Positions 36,020 through 46,743 of a stretch of DNA of 64,000 nucleotides are shown here, piece after piece. The notes beneath the pieces are model-generated. The model was not told the DNA's origin. It searched no databases and worked only from the letters and a program-made list of their open reading frames with translations. This DNA is from Trichococcus alkaliphilus (GTDB taxonomy: Bacteria > Bacillota > Bacilli > Lactobacillales > Aerococcaceae), in the NCBI RefSeq assembly GCF_003008695.1, contig NZ_PXZT01000009.1, positions 1 to 64,000 on the forward strand, written 5' to 3'. The position numbers and the translations under genes were made by a program. The stretch's first letter is position 1; every line of letters starts with the position of its first letter.

Positions 36020-37330
36020 ATGGTTAAAATTTGTTTTATTGGTGCAGGCAGTACAATTTTTGCAAGGAATGTTTTAGGGGATGCGATGTTGACGCCGAGT
36101 CTTCAATATGCAGAAATCGCATTATACGATATTGATGAGAAAAGATTAAATGAATCCGAATTGATGCTTAAGGCTATCAACAAAAACTCGAACCAAAACC
36201 GCGCCAACATACAATCTTTCAGCGATAGAAAAGAAGCTTTGAGAGATGCGAATTTCGTCATCAATGCGATTCAAGTGGGCGGGTACAAACCGAGCACTGT
36301 GATTGATTTTGAGATCCCCAAGAAATACGGCTTGCAGCAGACGATCGGGGACACGACCGGTATCGGCGGCATTTTCAGAGGATTGCGCACACTTCCAGTC
36401 ATGTTTGAATTTGCCAAAGACATGGAGGAGGTTTGTCCGGATGCATGGTTATTGAACTACACCAATCCGATGGCTATTTTAACGATGGGCATGCTGAAAG
36501 GGACGAAAATCAAAACTGTCGGCTTGTGCCACAGTGTCCAAGTGTGTGTGCCGGAACTGTTCGAACATCTGGGGATAAAAGAGCAATACAATCTGGATGA
36601 ATTCCAATGGAAAATCGCCGGCATCAACCATATGGCGTGGCTGTTGGAAATTAACCGAAACGGAAAAGATTTCTACCCTGAAATTCGCAGTCTGGCTTCA
36701 AAAATCGCTAATCCACATAAGGATTCTGTGCGCTTTGAATTGATGAAACATTTTGGCTACTATATCACGGAATCCAGTGAGCATAACGCAGAGTACCATC
36801 CTTATTTTATCAAAAAGAATTATCCGCAGCTGATTGATCAATTGCAAATCCCGATTGATGAATATTTAAGAAGATGCGTTACCCAAATCGAAGGTTGGGA
36901 ACTTCAAAGAGAAGAGATCGTCAATAACGGTTCGCTGGAACATACAAGAAGCCGCGAATATGCCTCTTACATCATGGATGCGATTACAACAGGAAATCCG
37001 ACTGTGATTGCTGGAAATGTTCTGAATAAAGGTCTGATCACCAACTTGCCGGAAGATTGCTGTGTGGAAGTTCCTTGTCTGGTGGACAAAAATGGCGTTC
37101 AACCTACCTATGTAGGCAAGCTTCCTACGCAATTGGCAGCATTGAATCGAACAAACATCAATGTCCAGGAACTGACGGTTGAAGCTGCAATGACACTGGA
37201 AAAGGATAAAATCTATCAAGCGGCATTGTTGGATCCGCATGCGAGTTCAGAACTGTCCATTTCAGAAATAAAAGCAATGGTGGACGAATTGATCGCTGCC
37301 CATGGCGATTATCTGCCGACTTATAAATGA
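36020..37330 (+). CDS. melA: GH4 alpha-galactosidase
   Basis: A 436-residue NAD- and metal-dependent family-4 glycosidase. The Rossmann start is ICFIGAGSTIFARN, followed by DTTGIGGIFRGLRT (about 112), NYTNPMAIL (about 150), the metal-site Cys in LCHSVQ (about 173) and GINHMAW (about 200). CHSVQ is typical of the MelA alpha-galactosidase branch, not of the phospho-glucosidase branch (CDMPVG) seen at 39208. The ATG at 36020 fits AAGGAG better than the ATG at 36014. A TATACT box at 35983-35988 is a likely -10. It is cytoplasmic; no dedicated transporter is adjacent. Confidence 0.9.
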   Translation: MVKICFIGAGSTIFARNVLGDAMLTPSLQYAEIALYDIDEKRLNESELMLKAINKNSNQNRANIQSFSDRKEALRDANFVINAIQVGGYKPSTVIDFEIPKKYGLQQTIGDTTGIGGIFRGLRTLPVMFEFAKDMEEVCPDAWLLNYTNPMAILTMGMLKGTKIKTVGLCHSVQVCVPELFEHLGIKEQYNLDEFQWKIAGINHMAWLLEINRNGKDFYPEIRSLASKIANPHKDSVRFELMKHFGYYITESSEHNAEYHPYFIKKNYPQLIDQLQIPIDEYLRRCVTQIEGWELQREEIVNNGSLEHTRSREYASYIMDAITTGNPTVIAGNVLNKGLITNLPEDCCVEVPCLVDKNGVQPTYVGKLPTQLAALNRTNINVQELTVEAAMTLEKDKIYQAALLDPHASSELSISEIKAMVDELIAAHGDYLPTYK

Positions 37331-37403
37331 GAGAAAACAGGTGCGCCCAGGCGATTGGCTTCAGCGCACCATCTGATAAATAGAACGTCTTGAAATACAA
37401 CAA

Positions 37404-37450
37404 AACGAAATGAAGAGCAGCCTGTTGTGCTCTCCATTTCGTTTTTTTGT
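37404..37450 (+). terminator. rho-independent terminator after melA
   Basis: An imperfect stem of about 14 bp (ACGAAATG... with ...CATTTCGT) is followed by TTTTTTT. Confidence 0.75.
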
Positions 37451-37564
37451 TTATTTTGAATTAGGCTTCGCATGTTTCGGATGCGCGTGGTTGGCCTGAG
37501 AAATTTCCCGGGAAATGGTAAAAAGGCCAGTGTGAGAACGCTTTCCCTAAAGGGGCTCTGGGCA

Positions 37565-37593
37565 TTGTTGGGGCTTTTTGCCCGTGCTATAGT
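37565..37593 (+). promoter_or_regulatory. promoter of the alpha-glucoside PTS operon
   Basis: TTGTTG (37565-37570), a 17-base spacer and TATAGT (37588-37593) form a plausible sigma-A promoter 42 bases before the gene. A weak cre-like GAACGCTTTCC lies upstream near 37538. Confidence 0.55.
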
Positions 37594-37635
37594 AGTCACA
37601 TGAAAAGGATTTCAAAAAACAAAAGGAGATGAAAA

Positions 37636-39147
37636 ATGATGATGCAGAAATTGCAGCGCTTTGGTGGCGCCATGTTTACACCTGTTTTATTATTCGCTTT
37701 TGCAGGGATTATCTTGTCGCTCTCGATCATGTTCCAAAATGAAATGTTAGTTGGTGGTATCGCTGCGGAAGGGACAATATGGAAAAACTTCTGGGCGGTT
37801 GTTGAATCCGGTGGGTGGACAGTTTTTAATCAGATTGAGTTATTATTCGTTATCGGTTTACCTATGGGATTGGCGCAAAAAGCAAATGCTCGCGCAGCTT
37901 TAGAGTCCTTCGTTGTCTATACGACATTCAACAACTTCTTAAGCAAAATTCTTCAGCTGATGGGACCGACATTCAATGTTGACTTCACCCAAGAAGTCGG
38001 TGGTAACAGTGGATTGAAAATGATTGCCGGTACTAAGACGCTGGACACCAATCTAATCGGCGCAATCTTGATTGCAGCAATCGTTGTCTGGATCCACAAT
38101 CGCTATTTCGAAAAGAAACTGCCTGATTGGATTGGTATTTTCCAAGGTTCATCACTGGTTGTGATCATCGGGTTCTTCCTGATGCTGCCTATAGCATTCT
38201 TGACGGCATGGATTTGGCCGATCATTCAAAGTGGTATCGGATCTGCTCAAGGCTTCATGGCCAGTTCCGGTACATTCGGTGTTTGGTTGTACGTGTTCCT
38301 CGAACGGATTTTGATTCCGACGGGCTTGCACCACTTCATTTACCAACCGTTCATTTTTGGGCCAGCGGTAGTCGAAGGTGGGTTCGCTTTGCATAATGTT
38401 TCCAAACTGTTCGCACCGCTGGGGATTGCAGCTGCCTTTTATACGACAGCCAGTCCTGAGAAGCGCAAGAAAACATTGGCACTGTTGATTCCAACGGCGT
38501 TGACCGCCATTCTTTCCGGGATCACGGAACCGTTCGAATTCACGTTCCTTTTCATTGCACCGCAGTTGTTCTTGGTACATTCCTTGTTGGCAGCAACTTT
38601 AGGCGCGACCGTATATGCTTTCGGAGTTGTCGGAGATATCGGTGGCGGGTTGATCACAAACCTGTCGCAGTTCATCATTCCGATGTCGATCAATCATATG
38701 GGATCGGTCCTAACCTTATTCGCAGTCGGCTTTACTTTCAGTGTCATCTACTTCTTTGTGTTCCGATTCGCCATTCTGAAATATGACCTGAAAACACCTG
38801 GTCGTGAAGATGCGGAAGAGGTCAAGATGTACAGCAAACAAGAATATCGGGATAAGCAAGCCAAGAAAAATGCTGGCGCGCTGGCAGGCAATCCTTACGC
38901 TGTAAGTGCTGCGCATTATATGGAAGCGTTAGGCGGTGCTGATAATATTGTCGAAGTGAACAACTGTGCGACAAGGTTGCGTGTCACGGTGGCGGATGAA
39001 GCATTGGTGGCGCCTGATGCGGAATTCAAAGAAGGTGGCGCACATGGACTCGTCAGAAATGGAAGGGCGTTCCAAGTGATAGTGGGGCTGGATGTTCCGC
39101 AGGTCCGGGAAGCATTCGATCAGCTGGTCGCACAAAAACCGATTTAA
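37636..39147 (+). CDS. PTS alpha-glucoside-specific EIICB component
   Basis: A 503-residue PTS permease of the glucose superfamily, alpha-glucoside/maltose branch (MalP/GlvC-like). The N-terminal IIC domain (about 1-380) has multiple helices and GLHHFIYQPF and GITEPFEFTFLF motifs. The C-terminal IIB domain (about 420-500) carries the phosphorylated Cys in NNCATRLRV (about 444). There is no IIA domain, so a general IIA (such as IIA-Glc) must serve it. AAAAGGAGA precedes the first of three ATG codons. The GH4 phospho-glucosidase follows, so imported disaccharides become 6-phospho-alpha-glucosides that are then split. Confidence 0.92.
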   Translation: MMMQKLQRFGGAMFTPVLLFAFAGIILSLSIMFQNEMLVGGIAAEGTIWKNFWAVVESGGWTVFNQIELLFVIGLPMGLAQKANARAALESFVVYTTFNNFLSKILQLMGPTFNVDFTQEVGGNSGLKMIAGTKTLDTNLIGAILIAAIVVWIHNRYFEKKLPDWIGIFQGSSLVVIIGFFLMLPIAFLTAWIWPIIQSGIGSAQGFMASSGTFGVWLYVFLERILIPTGLHHFIYQPFIFGPAVVEGGFALHNVSKLFAPLGIAAAFYTTASPEKRKKTLALLIPTALTAILSGITEPFEFTFLFIAPQLFLVHSLLAATLGATVYAFGVVGDIGGGLITNLSQFIIPMSINHMGSVLTLFAVGFTFSVIYFFVFRFAILKYDLKTPGREDAEEVKMYSKQEYRDKQAKKNAGALAGNPYAVSAAHYMEALGGADNIVEVNNCATRLRVTVADEALVAPDAEFKEGGAHGLVRNGRAFQVIVGLDVPQVREAFDQLVAQKPI

Positions 39148-39192
39148 CAACATATCCAACAGATTCATCATAAAAAACTAAGTTAACAATAG

Positions 39193-40551
<1,359 letters not shown>

Positions 40552-40589
40552 GAGTACCCTCCTGAAACAGACACTTCATATGATACAAT

Positions 40590-40638
40590 AGAGTCGCACA
40601 CCAAAGAGAGTTGCTCTTGGTAGGCGACTCTTTGTTTT
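40590..40638 (+). terminator. terminator or attenuator before the RpiR gene
   Basis: AGAGTCGC (40590-40597) pairs with GCGACTCT (40624-40631), with an inner CCAA...TTGG stem, followed by TTGTTTT. It ends 14 bases before the regulator start. A TACAAT -10-like box abuts it at 40584-40589. Confidence 0.65.
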
Positions 40639-40651
40639 CGGAGGGATAGGG

Positions 40652-41419
40652 ATGGAATTAGAAGGCATCATCAATCAGCACTTCAACGAACTGAATGAAA
40701 ATGAAAAAGCCATTATTGAATACATCATCAAGAACAAGGCGGATTGCCAAGAACTGACCATCATCGAATTGGCGAAAGCGACGCTGACATCGAAATCCTC
40801 CATCTTGCGCTTGACGCAAAAGCTGGGATTCAGCGGATACAGTGAGTTCAAATACAGCATCCGAAAAGATATTTCCAAGCAAGCTATCGTTGGACAGGAA
40901 TACGATTTGTACAGCATGCAGATCAAAGACATTGAAGCGACAAAGAAAATTTTTGAACAAACTGAATTGACACCGATCCTAAAGCAAATGCAGGAAGCGG
41001 AGCGGATTTTTTGCTATGGGACCGGCTGGGGGCAACGGAATGTACTGGCTGACTTTTTGCGCTCCATGATCTCTGTCGGCAGATATCCCATTCTGTTAGA
41101 AGCCAAAAGGGAATTGGAAATGGCATCCAAAAGCGACATCAAGCCATCTGATTTGTTGATCGTGGTTTCATTGAGCGGGGACATACGCGAAGTCGAAAAA
41201 GAAATGGGCATTTTGAAGCTGAAAGGTATTCCGATTGTCTCGATCACCAGCCTCAGCAATAACAGTCTGGCATCGCTAGGAAAACATAATCTATATTTCC
41301 AAAGCACTCCGGTCATGCAGGGCGATACCGAAATTGTTTCCTTCCTGCCCATCCACCTGACTTTGGACAGCTTGTACAGGAAATATGTGGATTACACCAA
41401 TAGCCTACTCAAGCAGTGA
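40652..41419 (+). CDS. MurR/RpiR family regulator of the alpha-glucoside operon
   Basis: A 255-residue regulator with an N-terminal RpiR helix-turn-helix (about 1-75, with ELAKATLTSKSSILRLTQKLGF) and a C-terminal SIS domain (about 110-240, with FCYGTGWGQRNVLADF and VVSLSGDIREV). CGGAGGGA lies upstream of the ATG. It follows the EIICB-GH4 pair on the same strand, as GlvR-type activators do in Bacillus, and probably controls that operon in response to phosphorylated maltose-like sugars. A hairpin between it and GH4 suggests lower or conditional expression. Confidence 0.88.
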   Translation: MELEGIINQHFNELNENEKAIIEYIIKNKADCQELTIIELAKATLTSKSSILRLTQKLGFSGYSEFKYSIRKDISKQAIVGQEYDLYSMQIKDIEATKKIFEQTELTPILKQMQEAERIFCYGTGWGQRNVLADFLRSMISVGRYPILLEAKRELEMASKSDIKPSDLLIVVSLSGDIREVEKEMGILKLKGIPIVSITSLSNNSLASLGKHNLYFQSTPVMQGDTEIVSFLPIHLTLDSLYRKYVDYTNSLLKQ

Positions 41420-41445
41420 CGTCAGAGCGGATAACGCTGCGACTT

Positions 41446-41476
41446 AGCCCGCCAAACGTGATTTGGCGGGCTTTTT
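41446..41476 (+). terminator. rho-independent terminator of the alpha-glucoside operon
   Basis: An 11-bp stem AGCCCGCCAAA with TTTGGCGGGCT around a 5-base loop, followed by TTTT. Confidence 0.9.
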
Positions 41477-41491
41477 GGACCGGATTCGACC

Positions 41492-41574
41492 AGAAATAAC
41501 CTTCCAAAACTGCTTTGGAAGGTTATTTCTGTGGAGCTCGCTGTGTTTTTTCCCGCCAAAATGCTTTTGGCGGG
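41492..41574. repeat. two further perfect hairpins between convergent genes
   Basis: A 17-bp inverted repeat (41492-41508 with 41514-41530) and a 10-bp one (CCCGCCAAAA 41552-41561 with its complement 41565-41574). The second has the same arm as the terminator at 41446. Neither is followed by a T run on the plus strand. Confidence 0.7.
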
Positions 41575-41629
41575 GAATTCCGCATTTCACGGCGCCCTCC
41601 GCCTCCGTGCCCAACAAGACTAAATGTAA

Positions 41630-41665
41630 AAAGAAGGTCTACCTCGCGCGAGGTAGACCTTCTTT
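41630..41665. terminator. bidirectional terminator after mapP
   Basis: A perfect 16-bp inverted repeat (41630-41645 with 41650-41665) with A and T ends, placed just beyond the minus-strand mapP stop. Confidence 0.92.
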
Positions 41666-41683
41666 CATCCAAATAGATTAAGT

Positions 41684-42502
41684 TCAGGCGTACGTTACAG
41701 CAACCCCGTAATGATCAGACACGCAAGGCAACTTCTTCCCGTCGAACTTGACTTCATATTTTTCGACCGCTTGCGGCTGATCCGAGAAGGTGTAGTCGAT
41801 GCGCAGCGGCAATTCGTTTCCTTCCCAACCGTCAATCGCCGGTGGGACTGTCACGGATCCTTCTCGCGTTGCAGCGACGGCGTAGGCATCTTGCCAGCCG
41901 GCATTCGTGATCAGGTCGTAGCCTTCGTTGCGGACATCGGCCGGGTTATTGACGTCACCCATCACGTAGATGGGCTTGATGCCGCGCAGTTTTTTGATGC
42001 CGGCCTCAACGGAAGCCCACTCCCTCAGGAACGGATTTTCTTCCTCCTCTTTCCACCAGGACAGGTGGACGGAGACGAATGCGGCTGCTTCGGTCTCGAG
42101 GACCAAAGCGCGGCGTGTGTGGATGCTTTCGAAATCATTGACTATAGAAAGTTGGACCTGATCGACTGATTGAATCGGCGCTTTGCTGAGGATGGCGACC
42201 CCTTCATCGAAGCGGAAGTAGCCTTGGTGGCACGGCACCCACGACCAATGGTAGACAAGGCCTTTCTCCGCCAGGGCTTTCACCAAGAAGTAGGCGAAGT
42301 TATCCGATTTGATCGGGATTTCGTTCTGGGTGGGCAGATACCCTTCCGGTTCACTGATGACCGGGCCGGAAGAGAGCTGATTCACTTCCTGCAATGCGAT
42401 TGCGTCATATTGGTTTTCCAGGATGTCGGCAACAAGAGGGGCAAACAGGCTAGGATCTGCTGTTTGGACCCAGCTGTACGTATTCAAAGTCAGTAGTTTC
42501 AT
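41684..42502 (-). CDS. mapP: maltose 6'-phosphate phosphatase (EEP family)
   Basis: A 272-residue endonuclease/exonuclease/phosphatase-fold enzyme. Metal and catalytic motifs: NTYSW (about 7), Glu in ALQEVN (about 38), SVHLSW (about 148), GDVNNPA (about 180) and the C-terminal SDHYGV (about 263). In Enterococcus faecalis MapP of this family and size removes the phosphate from maltose 6'-phosphate and is encoded with the maltose PTS gene malT. Here it follows malT by 15 bases, and the phosphorylase operon is divergent, so the same role is likely. It has no signal peptide, in line with an intracellular substrate. Confidence 0.85.
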   Translation of the reverse strand: MKLLTLNTYSWVQTADPSLFAPLVADILENQYDAIALQEVNQLSSGPVISEPEGYLPTQNEIPIKSDNFAYFLVKALAEKGLVYHWSWVPCHQGYFRFDEGVAILSKAPIQSVDQVQLSIVNDFESIHTRRALVLETEAAAFVSVHLSWWKEEEENPFLREWASVEAGIKKLRGIKPIYVMGDVNNPADVRNEGYDLITNAGWQDAYAVAATREGSVTVPPAIDGWEGNELPLRIDYTFSDQPQAVEKYEVKFDGKKLPCVSDHYGVAVTYA

Positions 42503-42517
42503 GTGGTCCTCACCTTT

Positions 42518-44188
42518 CTATTTTCCTAATAAATCTATTATATCAGATTTCAGGACATCTGCTTGAGGGCCGTACACGACTTGGATGCCTTTTCCTTTGC
42601 GGATGACGCCGCGTGCGCCCAATGTGGACCATTTTTTGTCTTCCGCAACTTGTGTTTCATCTTTGACCGTTACGCGCAAACGTGTCATGCACGCATCGAC
42701 TTCAGAAATGTTGTCCTGCCCGCCGAATGCGCCAATGATGTTCCAAACAAGTTTGTCGTTATCGGATGCATCAGCGTTGCCTGCCGTTGTTGCAGTGGAA
42801 GGAACAGCTTCTTCGCCTTCTCCATCGAAGTCCGTATAGTTGCCCAAACGGCCAGGCGTTGCGAATTTGAAGCGTTTGATCATGAAGTTGGCAACGAAGT
42901 ACATAATCACAGCAAATGCGAGCGTCACCCAGATGTAGTTGACGACATCCAACCATAAGCCAGCTTTCAAGGACATCGGGATGCGGGTCAGGAATTCCAG
43001 CGTACCGAAGGAGTGGACGCGCAGGCTGATGATGTCGGCCATGGCAAATGCGGCTCCTTGCAGGACTGCGTAAACGCCGTAAAGCAGCGGTGCAGCGAAC
43101 ATGAACATGTACTCAAGCGGCTCAGTAACACCTGTCAAGAAAACAGCGATGGCTGCCGAGAAGAACATGGATTTGTATTTCGGACGTTTGTCAGCATCGA
43201 CGTTGCGGTACATAGCATAAGCCAAGCCCATCAAGCTGCCGGCTGCGCCGATCATTTGACCGACTTTGAAGCGGGCCGGAGTGAATGCGTTAAGCAACTC
43301 ATTGTAGCCTGCGGTATCGCCGGCATTGTTCAAGTTCACCAAATCGCTGGCCCAAGCCAACCAAAGCGGATCTTGGCCGAACACTTGTGAACCTGCGGCA
43401 GCGCCTGTCAACATTGTGTAGGTTCCACCCAAAGAAGTATAGTTCATCGGAATCGTCAACATGTGGTGCAATCCGAAAGGCAACAACAAACGTTCCAGTG
43501 TACCGTAGACGAACGGCGCCAAGATCGGTGCTGTATCTGCGGAGTCAGCGATCCAAATCCCGAAATTATTGATGCCGGTCTGAACAACTGGCCAGATGAT
43601 TGCCAAGACAAGGGATATTAGAACGGACCAACCAATGACGACGAAAGGCACGAAGCGTTTGCCGTTGAAGAAGGACAACGCATCAGGAAGCTTGCGGTAG
43701 TTATAGTACTTATTGAAGATAACCGCACCGACAAACCCGGCGATGATACCGACGAAAACCCCCATATTCAAGGCAGGTGCGCCCAAAACGTTAGTGAAGT
43801 AGCCATTGACCAGGATATCCTGGCCGAACAAGGTTTTGGTTGTCGCGCCGTCCGTAGCCAACATATCTCCGGTTACTGCGAAAAGTTTACCGGTCGTGCG
43901 GTTGATCAGGATGAAGGCAAGCAAAGCTGCGAAGGCTCCGCCGGCACGCTCTTTCGCCCAAGATCCCCCGATGGCGACGGCGAACAGGATATGCAGGTTG
44001 ACGATGACAGCCCAGCCCAGGTCTTCGATGACCCCAGCCGTTGTAAGCAACAATTGGACATCCCCCGAGAACATAGCGATCATCTTGCCGATACTGATCA
44101 TCAAACCAGCTGCCGGCATGACCGCGATAACAACCATCAAAGCTTTACCGAATTTTTGCCAAAAATCAAACGTAAATATTTTCTTCAT
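42518..44188 (-). CDS. malT: PTS maltose-specific EIICB component
   Basis: A 556-residue PTS permease of the glucose/maltose branch. The IIC domain (about 1-430) has GFDFWQ-like start FDFWQKFGKALM, GLHHMLTIPMNY and GVTEPLEYMFMF motifs. The IIB domain (about 465-556) has the phosphorylated Cys in VDACMTRLRV (about 500). No IIA domain is fused. The start is ATG 44188 with GAGGAG upstream; the longer reading to 44305 crosses the promoter. It forms an operon with mapP. The promoter carries a perfect TGCAATCGATTGCA operator, so it should be controlled by the LacI regulator at 48468. Confidence 0.9.
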   Translation of the reverse strand: MKKIFTFDFWQKFGKALMVVIAVMPAAGLMISIGKMIAMFSGDVQLLLTTAGVIEDLGWAVIVNLHILFAVAIGGSWAKERAGGAFAALLAFILINRTTGKLFAVTGDMLATDGATTKTLFGQDILVNGYFTNVLGAPALNMGVFVGIIAGFVGAVIFNKYYNYRKLPDALSFFNGKRFVPFVVIGWSVLISLVLAIIWPVVQTGINNFGIWIADSADTAPILAPFVYGTLERLLLPFGLHHMLTIPMNYTSLGGTYTMLTGAAAGSQVFGQDPLWLAWASDLVNLNNAGDTAGYNELLNAFTPARFKVGQMIGAAGSLMGLAYAMYRNVDADKRPKYKSMFFSAAIAVFLTGVTEPLEYMFMFAAPLLYGVYAVLQGAAFAMADIISLRVHSFGTLEFLTRIPMSLKAGLWLDVVNYIWVTLAFAVIMYFVANFMIKRFKFATPGRLGNYTDFDGEGEEAVPSTATTAGNADASDNDKLVWNIIGAFGGQDNISEVDACMTRLRVTVKDETQVAEDKKWSTLGARGVIRKGKGIQVVYGPQADVLKSDIIDLLGK

Positions 44189-44214
44189 TTTAAAACTCCT
44201 CTCAAATTTGCCAG

Positions 44215-44228
44215 TGCAATCGATTGCA
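44215..44228. promoter_or_regulatory. MalR operator in the malT promoter region
   Basis: TGCAATCGATTGCA is a perfect 14-bp palindrome. It lies just downstream of the malT -10 box and upstream of the ribosome site, where a repressor would block transcription. Confidence 0.8.
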
Positions 44229-44243
44229 ACGTTTACGATTCGA

Positions 44244-44272
44244 AGTATAGACCATATCCAGAAATTATGCAA
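44244..44272 (-). promoter_or_regulatory. malT promoter
   Basis: On the minus strand TTGCAT (44267-44272), a 17-base spacer and TATACT (44244-44249) form a good sigma-A promoter. Confidence 0.8.
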
Positions 44273-44385
44273 GCGTTCTATTTCAGAATAATTCGGTTTT
44301 TTCAACGGTTATTCAGCGAATAGATGAAGGGAAAAACGAAAATCCCGATAAATAACGCAACGGAAATAATAATGCAACTTTTGCA

Positions 44386-44414
44386 TTGACAATGCAACCG
44401 ATTGCACTTAAACT
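44386..44414 (+). promoter_or_regulatory. maltose phosphorylase promoter with operator
   Basis: TTGACA (44386-44391), a 17-base spacer and TAAACT (44409-44414). The operator TGCAACCGATTGCA (44393-44406) fills the spacer, as at malE. A related TGCAACTTTTGCA (44373-44385) lies just upstream. Confidence 0.8.
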
Positions 44415-44443
44415 AAGGGGGAAGAACAAATAAGGGGGAAGCA

Positions 44444-46720
44444 ATGATGACACAACAAATTTTTGAGATCGATCCATGGAAAGTGACAACCAGACAATTA
44501 GATAAAGAAAACCGCCGCCTGCAGGAAAGTTTGACCAGCCTCGGCAACGGCTATATGGGCATGCGCGGAAACTTCGAGGAAGCCTACTCGGGCGATCACC
44601 ATCAAGGTACTTATGTGGCGGGCGTCTGGTATCCGGATAAAACCCGCGTCGGCTGGTGGAAAAACGGTTATCCGGAATATTTCGGAAAAGTGATCAATGC
44701 GATGAATTTCCTGTATATGCACATCTTTGTGGACGGGGAAGAAATCGATCTGCATAAGGATACAGTGAAAGACTTTGCCTTGACGTTGGATATGGAAAAA
44801 GGCCGCTTGGAACGCTTCTTTACGGTAGTGAAGAACGGTAAAGAAGTCACGGTCCATTTCACGCGCTTCCTGAGCATCGACATTAAGGAACTTTGCGCCA
44901 TCAAAGTGGAAATCACGGCTTCCGAAAATGCCGCAATCCGCATCGAAAGCGCTCTGGACGGGAATGTCCAAAACGAGGATGCCAACTATGATGAAATGTT
45001 CTGGGAATGGGTCGAACAGACTGACGATACGTTGGTCGTCGAAACGATCCCGAACAACTTCGGCATCGAACGTTTCAGCGTAGCTGCCACGATGCACCAC
45101 AAAGCGACAGGCTTCAATCCAAAAGGCAACAACAGCAAGGAATTGTTCGTCTCCCAAGTATTCGAAGGGGAAGCTGGAAACGGCCAAGTCCTTTCATTAG
45201 AGAAATACGTGACGCTGACAACGAGCCGCGATCATGCGAAGGACCAACTTGCAGCAACTGCTGAAGAAATCTACGCAACAAAAGTAGCAGGCCAAAGTTT
45301 CGAAGCGTTGGAAGCAAAACAAGCGAATCTGTGGGCCAAACGTTGGGAACTGGCGGATGTCGAAATCGGCGGCGATGACGAAGCGCAACAAGGCATTCGT
45401 TTCAACCTGTTCCAACTGTTCTCCACTTATTATGGAGAAGATGAACGCTTGAACATCGGACCGAAAGGCTTCACCGGCGAGAAATACGGCGGTGCTACTT
45501 ACTGGGATACGGAAGCTTACGGCGTGCCGTTCTACTTGGCGGTAACCGAGCCGGAAGTTACCCGCAACCTTTTGAAATACCGCCACAATCAATTACCGGG
45601 AGCTTTCCACAATGCCGCGCAACAAGGATTGAAGGGCGCGTTATATCCGATGGTGACCTTCACCGGTGTGGAATGCCACAATGAATGGGAAATCACGTTT
45701 GAGGAAATCCACCGCAACGGTGCGATCCCTTACGCAATCTACAATTACACAGCTTATACAGGTGATGAAAGCTATTTGGCCGAAGAAGGGCTGGAAGTGC
45801 TCAGTGCTGTGAGCCGTTTCTGGGCGGACCGTGTACACTTCTCACAAAACAAGCAATGCTACATGATCCATGGCGTAACCGGCCCTAATGAGTACGAAAA
45901 CAACATCAACAACAACTGGTACACAAACCGCTTGGCTGTCTGGGTGCTGCGTTATACCTTGGAAAGCCTGGAGAAATATCCGGAACGCGCAGAAGCGTTG
46001 GGCATCACCGCAACTGAAAAAGAACAATGGCAGGATATCATCGACAATATGTACTTCCCGTACGATGAAGAGCGCCAAGTTTTCGTGCAGCACGATACTT
46101 TCCTTGATAAGGATCTGAAACCGGTCAGCGCGCTGGACAAGGCTGATTTGCCTTTGAACCAACACTGGTCATGGGACAAGATTTTGCGTTCTTGCTTCAT
46201 CAAGCAAGCGGACGTCCTGCAAGGGATCTACCTGTTCGGTGACGAATTCACGATGGAAGAAAAAGAACGCAACTTCGACTTCTACGAACCGATGACCGTG
46301 CATGAATCAAGCTTGTCGCCATGCATCCACGCCATCCTTGCGGCCGAACTGAGCAAAGAAGAAAAAGCTATGGATCTTTACCGACGCACAGCGCGCTTGG
46401 ATTTGGACAACTACAACAACGATACTGAAGACGGCTTGCATATCACATCGATGACCGGCAGCTGGTTGACGATTGCGGAAGGCTTCGCCGGCATGCGCGC
46501 CAAAGACGGTCTGCGTTTCGCGCCATTCTTGCCGAAAGACTGGACGAACTACCAATTCCACATCAACTATCGTGGCCGCCTGATCCTGATCGCAGTGAAC
46601 GAAGAAACTGTCAGCCTGACGTTGGTGAAAGGCGAAGCGTTGCCTGTACGCATCTACGACGAAGAGCTGCAGCTGAAAGATGAAATCAAAGTCGCACTGA
46701 AAAAGACCGTGTCCGTATGA
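44444..46720 (+). CDS. maltose phosphorylase (GH65)
   Basis: A 758-residue family-65 phosphorylase that converts maltose and phosphate to glucose and beta-glucose 1-phosphate. It shows the N-terminal beta-sandwich domain and the (alpha/alpha)6 barrel with [19 protein letters not shown], whose Glu (about 483) is the general acid. Length matches maltose phosphorylases (about 750-770). AAGGGGGAAG precedes the double ATG at 44444. It heads the operon with pgmB, the epimerase and malR. Trehalose or kojibiose phosphorylase activity cannot be excluded by eye, but pairing with malT and mapP favours maltose. Confidence 0.93.
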   Translation: MMTQQIFEIDPWKVTTRQLDKENRRLQESLTSLGNGYMGMRGNFEEAYSGDHHQGTYVAGVWYPDKTRVGWWKNGYPEYFGKVINAMNFLYMHIFVDGEEIDLHKDTVKDFALTLDMEKGRLERFFTVVKNGKEVTVHFTRFLSIDIKELCAIKVEITASENAAIRIESALDGNVQNEDANYDEMFWEWVEQTDDTLVVETIPNNFGIERFSVAATMHHKATGFNPKGNNSKELFVSQVFEGEAGNGQVLSLEKYVTLTTSRDHAKDQLAATAEEIYATKVAGQSFEALEAKQANLWAKRWELADVEIGGDDEAQQGIRFNLFQLFSTYYGEDERLNIGPKGFTGEKYGGATYWDTEAYGVPFYLAVTEPEVTRNLLKYRHNQLPGAFHNAAQQGLKGALYPMVTFTGVECHNEWEITFEEIHRNGAIPYAIYNYTAYTGDESYLAEEGLEVLSAVSRFWADRVHFSQNKQCYMIHGVTGPNEYENNINNNWYTNRLAVWVLRYTLESLEKYPERAEALGITATEKEQWQDIIDNMYFPYDEERQVFVQHDTFLDKDLKPVSALDKADLPLNQHWSWDKILRSCFIKQADVLQGIYLFGDEFTMEEKERNFDFYEPMTVHESSLSPCIHAILAAELSKEEKAMDLYRRTARLDLDNYNNDTEDGLHITSMTGSWLTIAEGFAGMRAKDGLRFAPFLPKDWTNYQFHINYRGRLILIAVNEETVSLTLVKGEALPVRIYDEELQLKDEIKVALKKTVSV

Positions 46721-46743
46721 GCGACACCAAAGGAGAGAAAGAA

